Assembly (NCBI GenBank): GCA_900754855.1
Contig: CAAEEI010000040.1
Location: 1-16,899 of the forward strand
Source: Lachnospiraceae bacterium
GTDB lineage: Bacteria > Bacillota > Clostridia > Lachnospirales > Lachnospiraceae
DNA: 16,899 bases
Direction of reading: 5' to 3'
Shown one piece after another: positions 6,509-12,456 of this stretch (position 1 is its first letter; each line of letters starts with the position of its first letter). A model generated the notes under the pieces. That model was given only the letters and a program-made list of their open reading frames with translations. It did no database searches and was not told where the DNA came from. The translations under genes were made by a program, and so were the position numbers.

Positions 6509-7657
6509 ATGGCAAATTGTATTACACTGAACCAGACATCTTATCATGGAGCAGGAGCGATTCAGGACATTCCTGCAGAAGTAAAAGCACACGGCTTTAC
6601 CAAAGCTTTTGTATGTTCTGACCCGGATCTGCTTAAATTTGGGGTAACCCAGAAAGTGACCGATGTTCTGGACGCAGCAGGACTGGCTTATGAAATTTAT
6701 TCCAACATTAAACCAAATCCAACCATCGAAAACGTACAGACAGGTGTAGCTGCATTTAAAGCTTCCGGCGCAGATTATTTTATTGCCATCGGCGGCGGTT
6801 CATCCATGGATACAGCCAAAGCGATCGGTGTGATCATCAATAACCCTGAATTTGAAGATGTCAGAAGTCTCGAAGGCGTTGCGCCAACGACAAAACCTAC
6901 CGTACCAATCATCGCCGTACCGACAACAGCAGGTACCGCAGCAGAGGTTACCATCAACTACGTCATCAAAGATGATGAAAAACAGCGTAAATTTGTCTGT
7001 GTAGATCCAAAAGATATTCCGATCGTTGCCATCGTGGATCCAGATATGATGAGTACTATGCCATATGGACTTACCGCAGCCACAGGTATGGATGCGCTCA
7101 CCCATGCAATTGAAGGTTATATTACCAAAGGGGCATGGGAGATGACCGATATGTTCCATATCAAAGCCATCGAAATCATTGCAAGAAGTTTAAGAGCCGC
7201 TTGTGAAAATGATCCAAAAGGTCGTGAAGACATGGCGCTTGGACAGTATATTGCCGGACAGGGATTCTCCAATGTTGGTCTGGGTATCGTACATTCCATG
7301 GCACATGCTCTTGGTGCTGTTTATGATACGCCGCATGGTGTTGCCAATGCGATTTTACTGCCTACAGTTATGGCTTATAATGCAGACGCAACAGGAACGA
7401 AATATAAAGATATTGCCATTGCCATGGGTGTTGAAGGCGTGGAAGATATGACGCAGGAAGAATACAGAAAAGCAGCCGTGGACGCAGTTGCTCAGTTATC
7501 AAAAGATGTGAAGATTCCACAGGATCTGAAAGAAATCGTAAAAGAAGAAGATCTTGATTTCCTTGTAGAATCTGCATTCAACGACGCATGTGCACCGGGC
7601 AATCCAAAAGATGCAAGCAAAGAAGACATTAAGGCGCTTTATCAGGCACTGATGTAA
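6509..7657 (+). CDS. fucO: Iron-dependent lactaldehyde reductase / alcohol dehydrogenase
   Basis: A 382-residue iron-containing alcohol dehydrogenase, close to E. coli FucO (383 residues) over its full length. It reduces L-lactaldehyde to 1,2-propanediol with NADH, or interconverts related aldehydes and alcohols, in the cytoplasm. Seen: nucleotide-binding IGGGSSMDTAKAIG (94-107), the stretch VPTTAGTAAEVTINYV, and metal ligands Asp195, His199, His262 and His276, each one residue before its E. coli counterpart. AGGAG at 6495-6499 sits 9 bases before the ATG; a nearby ATG at 6502 is out of frame. Codons are restricted (many GCA, CCA, GGT), unlike the neighbours, as expected for high expression. 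It is a single-gene unit between a Rex-like operator and a strong terminator. No fucose or rhamnose genes are adjacent, so the natural aldehyde is not certain. Confidence 0.88.
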   Translation: MANCITLNQTSYHGAGAIQDIPAEVKAHGFTKAFVCSDPDLLKFGVTQKVTDVLDAAGLAYEIYSNIKPNPTIENVQTGVAAFKASGADYFIAIGGGSSMDTAKAIGVIINNPEFEDVRSLEGVAPTTKPTVPIIAVPTTAGTAAEVTINYVIKDDEKQRKFVCVDPKDIPIVAIVDPDMMSTMPYGLTAATGMDALTHAIEGYITKGAWEMTDMFHIKAIEIIARSLRAACENDPKGREDMALGQYIAGQGFSNVGLGIVHSMAHALGAVYDTPHGVANAILLPTVMAYNADATGTKYKDIAIAMGVEGVEDMTQEEYRKAAVDAVAQLSKDVKIPQDLKEIVKEEDLDFLVESAFNDACAPGNPKDASKEDIKALYQALM

Positions 7658-7675
7658 TTTGCCATTATTTTTCCG

Positions 7676-7719
7676 GCCCCTGCAGAGAAGAAGCTCTCTT
7701 CTCTGCAGGGGCTTTTTTT
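7676..7719 (+). terminator. Strong intrinsic terminator of fucO
   Basis: A perfect 16-bp stem (7676-7691 with 7697-7712) and a five-base loop, followed by seven T (7713-7719). On the other strand there is no T run after the hairpin, so it should serve fucO only, leaving the convergent amidase gene without a clear terminator of its own. Confidence 0.95.
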
Positions 7720-7743
7720 CGGGCGTTTTTTGCTGGAAAAATA

Positions 7744-8322
7744 TCAGGATAAAACCTGGGGCAGACCCAGATAATTGAGCAGACCGACATAGATGCCATA
7801 GGCAAATTGATAGGGTTCCTGAACCATGAGCTGATTATCCTCGTAATTGGTGATGTAGCCCAGCTCCACCAGGATGGCCGGCATATTGGTACGCCGCAGA
7901 ACGTAAAGAGAAGGGTTGGTGAATACGCCGTTATATTTGGTGTTTAACCGGCGGACGATTTCTGCCAGAACATCGAGGGCCAGATACCAGGCAGGCGTGT
8001 AGCTTTCCATGACATAAACTTCGGAGCCGTTAATATCCGGATTTTCGCTGGCATTGGCATGGATGCTGATGAAATAATCGGCCGGCCAGTTATTGGCCTG
8101 CATGACCCTTTCCCGCAGGCTGCTGGTGTTGTTATAGCCCAGCGTGGTTTCCGGGGTTGGGCGGGATAATTTAGCGGAGAAGCGATAGTCTTCGGATAAA
8201 ATATTATAAAGATATTGCCCGACCTGATAGGTGATGTCCTGTTCCCGGACGCCGAAACCTTCTGCGCCGGCATTGATTCCTGCCGGGTTATGTCCCTGAT
8301 CGATAAAAATACGAATTGCCAA
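7744..8322 (-). CDS. N-acetylmuramoyl-L-alanine amidase (Amidase_3), no signal peptide
   Basis: A 192-residue zinc amidase that cuts the bond between muramic acid and the peptide stem. The family's zinc and catalytic residues are present: His11 (FIDQGHNP), Glu27 (GVREQD), His88 (SIHANA) and Glu153 (LVELGYITN). The protein is just the catalytic domain: no signal peptide, no SH3 or other wall-binding domain, no membrane helix. The start is TTG at 8322-8320, because no ATG or GTG fits upstream of the conserved start; an in-frame stop lies at 8349-8347. The binding site is weak (AGAGAG about 9 bases upstream). It is divergent from xpaC and convergent with fucO. How it reaches the wall is unclear; cell lysis, a non-classical route or a cytoplasmic recycling role are all possible. 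Confidence 0.87.
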   Translation of the reverse strand: MAIRIFIDQGHNPAGINAGAEGFGVREQDITYQVGQYLYNILSEDYRFSAKLSRPTPETTLGYNNTSSLRERVMQANNWPADYFISIHANASENPDINGSEVYVMESYTPAWYLALDVLAEIVRRLNTKYNGVFTNPSLYVLRRTNMPAILVELGYITNYEDNQLMVQEPYQFAYGIYVGLLNYLGLPQVLS

Positions 8323-8378
8323 TGAAGTGTACTCTCTTGTTTTTTTTCAGTATATTCCGGGCGGGAGAAAATCATTCG

Positions 8379-8407
8379 TAGAAAAAAACGTCGTTTCATG
8401 CTATACT
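8379..8407 (+). promoter_or_regulatory. Probable promoter of xpaC-telA
   Basis: TATACT (8402-8407) with TAGAAA (8379-8384, four of six matches to TTGACA) and a 17-base spacer, in the 121-base gap between the divergent amidase and xpaC genes. Transcription would start near 8414. No second promoter facing the amidase stands out. Confidence 0.45.
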
Positions 8408-8443
8408 GTAATGCGACAGCAATCAGGGAGATGACAGAAAAGA

Positions 8444-9886
8444 ATGCAGCCGAAAAACAGCAAAGAAGATGGTGAACAAAGAGGAATGAAAAAAGAAGAC
8501 AGAGTAAATCCTTCGTTTTATCAGGAAGAAGAACAGGATAATCAACGATATAAAAAGAAAAGCAACAGAGATTGGACAGAATTTAACAAAGAAAAAACAG
8601 ATAATTTTCGGAAAAAAGAAGAGCCGTTAAACACGATTGACCGTCTGGGCGAACAGTTTCAAAATGTGATTCAGGATGCCGTGGATTCCATGGATTTCAG
8701 TGAATTAAGCCGGAACATCCAGAATGCAGTCAGCCGGACACAGGAAGAAATCCTTAAACAGGTGCAAAAGCAAAAAGAAAAGGTCAATGAAAAAAGTTTT
8801 TCGGAAAAAGAGAAGAAATCTCATCGATATTCTTCGGACAGCCGGATCAGAAAACCAGTCATGGACAGACAGCCGGGAGATTGGAAAAAGAGGCTGCCGG
8901 GAAGATGGAGCGGTTCTTTTGCCAGTATTCTCGGGGGCAGCGGTCTGGCGATTTTCGGCCTTCTGAGTCTGGGCTTTGGTCTGGCCGGGCTGGGTCTGGC
9001 CGGAGTAAGCGGTATTGTATCCACAACGGTTGTGGTGACAGAAAGTGTTTTCGTGCCCCTGACTCTGCTTAGCAGTATCTTTTTTATCTGGGGAAGAAAA
9101 ACAGAAAAGAGGACAAAACGTATAAAAGAATATGACCGGGCATGGAAGGGACAATCCTATATTATGTTGGAGGAACTGGCAGCACGGACAGGATATGGAC
9201 TGAAAGTCATTCGAAAAGATCTTCATTTTCTTCTGGAAAAGCAGGTATTTCCACAGGCAAGACTGGATGAAAAACAGACCTGTTTTATGCTGACCAACGA
9301 GGCGGGCGAGCAGTATGACGCCGCAGTGAAGGCCAGAGAAGAAAGGGAAAAGGAAAAGCAGGAAGAACAGATTAAAGTAAAAAAAGAAGAGGAACGAAAA
9401 AAAGAACTGACGCCGCAGGAACGTCGTCTGGAAGAGTTACAGGCGTCCGCCGGCCGCTATCTGGAGGAAATCCGGGAGAAAAAGGAACACATTACCACAC
9501 CGGATGTCCGGGAAAAGATCGCACATCTGGAAATGCTTCTGGGAAGGATTTTTCTTTGCGTAAAAAAATATCCGGATAATCTTTCGGAAATCGACCGGCT
9601 GACAGAATATTATCTGCCATCGGTATTGAAATTGATCCGGGTTTATGAGGATATGGAAAAGCAGCCGATACAAAGCGCCAATATTTTAAAAACCCGGATG
9701 GAAATCACAGAGTCCCTGTCCATGGTCAATCAGGCGCTGGAAACCATGTATGACGACCTGTTTCAGGACGTGGCGCTGGATATTTCCTCAGATATAAAGG
9801 TACTGGAAACGATGCTTGCCAAAGATGGCTGGGGAGGTCCTTCTCTCCATTCTTCTGCCAAAGAGGGCACATCAATCTGGCAGTAG
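8444..9886 (+). CDS. xpaC: XpaC-family membrane protein (5-bromo-4-chloroindolyl phosphate hydrolysis protein)
   Basis: A 480-residue protein of the XpaC family, whose name comes from a phenotype and whose chemistry is unknown. Order of parts: a highly charged N-terminus (1-155, Lys/Glu/Gln-rich, with a helical stretch at 62-112); two Gly-rich hydrophobic segments (about 159-188 and 191-217) forming a membrane hairpin; a winged-helix-like stretch (about 232-280, MLEELAARTGYGLKVIRKDL); a Glu/Lys coiled coil (about 295-335); and the helical XpaC region to about 465. Most of the protein is probably cytoplasmic. The start at 8444 has a weak binding site; an ATG at 8486 is a possible alternative. 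It is followed after 20 bases by telA, the usual XpaC partner. Confidence 0.83.
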   Translation: MQPKNSKEDGEQRGMKKEDRVNPSFYQEEEQDNQRYKKKSNRDWTEFNKEKTDNFRKKEEPLNTIDRLGEQFQNVIQDAVDSMDFSELSRNIQNAVSRTQEEILKQVQKQKEKVNEKSFSEKEKKSHRYSSDSRIRKPVMDRQPGDWKKRLPGRWSGSFASILGGSGLAIFGLLSLGFGLAGLGLAGVSGIVSTTVVVTESVFVPLTLLSSIFFIWGRKTEKRTKRIKEYDRAWKGQSYIMLEELAARTGYGLKVIRKDLHFLLEKQVFPQARLDEKQTCFMLTNEAGEQYDAAVKAREEREKEKQEEQIKVKKEEERKKELTPQERRLEELQASAGRYLEEIREKKEHITTPDVREKIAHLEMLLGRIFLCVKKYPDNLSEIDRLTEYYLPSVLKLIRVYEDMEKQPIQSANILKTRMEITESLSMVNQALETMYDDLFQDVALDISSDIKVLETMLAKDGWGGPSLHSSAKEGTSIWQ

Positions 9887-9906
9887 CCAAAGGAAAGGAG
9901 AAACCT

Positions 9907-11127
9907 ATGGATATTGAAGAATTATTAAAAGAAGGGCCGTCTTTAACTCTGAAGCCGGAAGAAGTCTTCGGGGAGCTGATTGTGGATGCGCAGCCGGAAC
10001 CACAAAGAGCAGAAGAAAAAATGTCTGCGTCACAGCATGTGGAAAACACAGCGCAGACGGTGGCCGTGCAGCCGGCTTTGCAGGAAACGGCCGTGTATGA
10101 AGAAGAAAAGTTTCTTACGCCGGAGGAAAAGAAACAGGTGGAAGAGTTTTGTGCACAGATTGAGTTAAAAGATTCCACCGCTATTTTACAGTATGGCGCA
10201 GGGATTCAGAAAAAGATGTCCGATTTTTCCGAAGGGACGCTGGATAAAGTAAGGAATAAAGATCTGGGAGAAATCGGTGATCTTTTAGGCGGCGTGGTTT
10301 CCCAGTTGAAAGCGTTTGATGAGGAAGACAGTAAAGGCATTTTTGGTTTTTTCAAAAAGAAAGCAGCCAAAGCAGAGGCATTAAAATTAAAATACGACAA
10401 AGCGGAAGAAAGTATTGAAAAGATTTCCAAAACACTGGAAGGACATCAGATGCAGCTGATCAAGGACAATGCTCTTCTGGATAAACTGTATGAGCTGAAT
10501 AAACTGTATTTCCGGGAACTGAATATGTATATTCTGGCCGGAAAGAAAAAGCTGGCGCAGGTGACGCAGGAAGAACTGCCGGCGGTGCGGGCAAAAGCCG
10601 CGGCATCGGGTACGGCGGAAGATGCGCAGGAAGTCAGTGATCTGGAGGGGCTTTGCCATCGTTTTGAGAAAAAAATCCATGATCTTGAACTGACCAAAAT
10701 GGTTTCCCTGCAGATGGCCCCGCAGATCCGTATGATTCAGTCCAGCGATGCCACCATGTCAGAAAAGATTCAGTCTACTCTGGTAAATACGATTCCGCTG
10801 TGGAAAAGTCAGATGATCATCGCTTTGGGAATTGAACATTCCCGAAAGGCAGCAGAGGCGCAAAGACAGGTTTCTGATCTGACCAATGATTTGTTAAAGA
10901 AAAATGCAGAGAAACTGAAGATGGCAACGGTGGAGACGGCCAGAGAAAGTGAGAGAGGCATTGTGGACATGGAGACCCTCATTGCCACCAATGAAAATCT
11001 GATTTCCACCATTGATGAAGTGATGAAGATTCAGAGTGAGGGACGGGCAAAACGTCAGGAAGCAGAGGTACGTCTGGGAGAACTGGAAGAAGCATTGAAG
11101 AAGAAACTTCTGGGACAGAATCAGTAA
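9907..11127 (+). CDS. telA: Toxic anion resistance protein, TelA family
   Basis: A 406-residue TelA/YceH-family protein, soluble and nearly all helical, with no membrane segment. After an acidic, low-complexity N-terminus (1-75) comes the TelA domain (about 80-400): a KKKAAKAEALK basic helix near 150, a long coiled coil, and the most conserved block from about 275 on (QMAPQIRMIQSSDA, NTIPLWKSQ, ALGIEHSRKAAEAQ, ATNENLISTIDEVM). The family is linked to tellurite and envelope stress resistance; its biochemistry is unknown. AAAGGAG in the 20-base gap after xpaC is 6-7 bases from the ATG, so the two form an operon. A terminator follows at 11162. Family and operon are well supported; the stress it answers is not visible here. 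Confidence 0.9.
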   Translation: MDIEELLKEGPSLTLKPEEVFGELIVDAQPEPQRAEEKMSASQHVENTAQTVAVQPALQETAVYEEEKFLTPEEKKQVEEFCAQIELKDSTAILQYGAGIQKKMSDFSEGTLDKVRNKDLGEIGDLLGGVVSQLKAFDEEDSKGIFGFFKKKAAKAEALKLKYDKAEESIEKISKTLEGHQMQLIKDNALLDKLYELNKLYFRELNMYILAGKKKLAQVTQEELPAVRAKAAASGTAEDAQEVSDLEGLCHRFEKKIHDLELTKMVSLQMAPQIRMIQSSDATMSEKIQSTLVNTIPLWKSQMIIALGIEHSRKAAEAQRQVSDLTNDLLKKNAEKLKMATVETARESERGIVDMETLIATNENLISTIDEVMKIQSEGRAKRQEAEVRLGELEEALKKKLLGQNQ

Positions 11128-11161
11128 AAGAAAAAAGTTTATCCCAAATAAAAATAAAGGA

Positions 11162-11201
11162 GCTGCCGCACGAAATAAAACCAGTGTGGCAGCATTTTTT
11201 T
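11162..11201 (+). terminator. Terminator of xpaC-telA
   Basis: GCTGCCGCAC (11162-11171) pairs with GTGTGGCAGC (11184-11193) with one G-U pair, and ATTTTTTT follows. It lies 34 bases after the telA stop. Confidence 0.88.
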
Positions 11202-11202
11202 G

Positions 11203-11236
11203 CAAAAAAAGAGCCGGGCTTTGAAAAGTCCGGCTC
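11203..11236 (-). terminator. Terminator of the NlpC/P60 gene
   Basis: Read on the minus strand, GAGCCGG.../...CCGGCTC (11236 to 11211) forms a stem of about 11 pairs with a tiny loop, followed by seven T (11210-11204). It abuts the telA terminator, so the convergent units are separated by back-to-back hairpins. Confidence 0.88.
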
Positions 11237-11259
11237 CGGATATACAGTTTATGTAGGTT

Positions 11260-12147
11260 TTATTTAAATATTCTTCGAATCGTAATGATCGGACGGTAAG
11301 AAGCATTGCTGGAAATTTTGATGCCGTCCCGTGGGTTGCTGGCATGAACAATCTTGTTATTACCCATGTAAAGCGCAACATGGCCATTGTAGCAGATAAT
11401 ATCTCCAGGTTTTGCCTTGCGAAGGCTGCTTACTCTTGTGCCGCATCCTCTCATGGCTCTGGAGGAATGAGGAAGAGATTTACCAAAATGTCTGTAAATA
11501 CTCATAATGTAACCGGAGCAATCGGCGCCGTTTGTTAAACTTGTGCCGCCCCAGCGGTAAGGATTTCCTACGAAACGAAGCGCATAGCTGATGACTTCAT
11601 CGCCTTTGGACATGGTATCGGAAGCGGTTCCTCCGTTGGCCGTGGAAATATTTTTTCCTTTGGCATAACCGATTACACCGTTTACGCTTACCTGTACCCA
11701 GCGGGAATTTTGTGTGAGTACACGGACTTTTGTTCCTTTGTTTACCGTGATCAAGGCAGGTGAGTTATCGCTTTTGGAAGCGCGAACAACCAGTTTCTTG
11801 CTGTTAACTTTACCGGAAATCACATTAGCGTCAGGATCGGAAGCGTTTCCGTAAGCAGTGGAAATGTATCTGCCCTGTGTATAACCAATTTTACCGCCAA
11901 CTCTTACTTTCACCCATTTTTTTCCGGTGGAAAGTACTTCCAGATTTTTTCCATTACGAACAACTTTGATGCATTTTGCCTTTGTGGTTTTCTTTGAACG
12001 AATATGAAGTTTTCTGGCATTCACTGTACCAACTGTGCTGGCGTCAACCTGTGTAATATTGTTTTTTGAAGCCGGTAAAATCATAAAATTTAAAAGTAAA
12101 GCGCCAATGCAGAAACTGATTCCCAGCCGACGTAATGTCTTTGACAT
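11260..12147 (-). CDS. Secreted SH3b-NlpC/P60 cell-wall hydrolase
   Basis: A 295-residue exported protein: a signal peptide (basic MSKTLRRLG, hydrophobic to about 26, possible cleavage after VDA); two bacterial SH3 domains at about 38-97 and 110-168, each ending in a GYxxGxxIST motif; and a C-terminal NlpC/P60 domain (about 180-295) with Cys210 in GADCSGY, His256 in NGHVALYMG and His268 in KIVHASN. NlpC/P60 enzymes cut the peptide stems of peptidoglycan; SH3b domains bind the wall. The ATG at 12147 has GGAGG (12160-12156) 8 bases upstream and is followed at once by a signal peptide, so I reject the much longer open frame reaching 12456. It has its own terminator, and a terminator separates it from the large gene upstream. 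Confidence 0.92.
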   Translation of the reverse strand: MSKTLRRLGISFCIGALLLNFMILPASKNNITQVDASTVGTVNARKLHIRSKKTTKAKCIKVVRNGKNLEVLSTGKKWVKVRVGGKIGYTQGRYISTAYGNASDPDANVISGKVNSKKLVVRASKSDNSPALITVNKGTKVRVLTQNSRWVQVSVNGVIGYAKGKNISTANGGTASDTMSKGDEVISYALRFVGNPYRWGGTSLTNGADCSGYIMSIYRHFGKSLPHSSRAMRGCGTRVSSLRKAKPGDIICYNGHVALYMGNNKIVHASNPRDGIKISSNASYRPIITIRRIFK

Positions 12148-12155
12148 GTTTCGAA

Positions 12156-12160
12156 CCTCC
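12156..12160 (-). promoter_or_regulatory. Ribosome binding site deciding the NlpC/P60 start
   Basis: GGAGG on the minus strand with an 8-base spacer to the ATG at 12147. It fixes the start inside an open frame that continues about 300 bases upstream. Confidence 0.85.
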
Positions 12161-12208
12161 ATCATGATTATCTCAATGTTTATTATTTCTTTTTTGATTC
12201 CACGTGCT

Positions 12209-12238
12209 ATTATAAAACGGAAATGTGAGCGAAATGTG
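12209..12238 (-). promoter_or_regulatory. Candidate NlpC/P60 promoter with period-11 repeat
   Basis: TATAAT (12214-12209) lies about 50 bases before the start codon's binding site. No good -35 is present. In its place are two copies of CACATTT (12238-12232 and 12227-12221), spaced 11 bases apart, one helical turn. This layout resembles promoters that depend on an OmpR/PhoB-type activator. Confidence 0.4.
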
Positions 12239-12361
12239 GCTTTTTTCATAAATTTTAATAAATACGTAATAATAAACGATAAAATGATAAAAATGTATAA
12301 CACATTTAGGATAACTGGATAATTTACCGGGAAAAATTTGATTTTTTGGACATAATTCATG

Positions 12362-12411
12362 AAAAAATCCATGGCGCAAAACAGAATTCTGTTCTGCAGG
12401 CCATGGATTTT
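12362..12411 (-). terminator. Branched terminator of the McrB-like gene
   Basis: Twelve-base arms AAAATCCATGGC (12364-12375) and GCCATGGATTTT (12400-12411) are perfect inverses. On the minus strand the stem ends in TTTTTT (12367-12362). Its 24-base loop contains the perfect palindrome ACAGAATTCTGT (12381-12392), which can fold as a second hairpin. The structure lies 45 bases after the stop at 12457. Confidence 0.8.
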
Positions 12412-12456
12412 AAAGGAAATCATCAGGGATAAAGACCTGAGTAAGCGTGCAGGCAA

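Larger units (their letters stand above)
12148..12456 (-). other. 309-base intergenic region
   Basis: AT-rich DNA between the large McrB-like gene and the NlpC/P60 gene. It holds the terminator of the former (12362-12411), a candidate TATAAT -10 (12214-12209, minus strand), an 11-base-period repeat upstream of it and the GGAGG site. The stretch 12240-12360 shows no gene with a binding site and no clear RNA structure. Confidence 0.6.

Noticed and set aside
12381..12392. ACAGAATTCTGT as a stand-alone operator.
   Set aside because: It sits inside the loop of a terminator, so it is best explained as part of that structure; noted only as an oddity.
12148..12456. A 103-codon upstream extension of the NlpC/P60 frame with hydrophobic stretches.
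   Set aside because: It runs through the terminator of the upstream gene, and a GGAGG site followed directly by a signal peptide marks the start at 12147.
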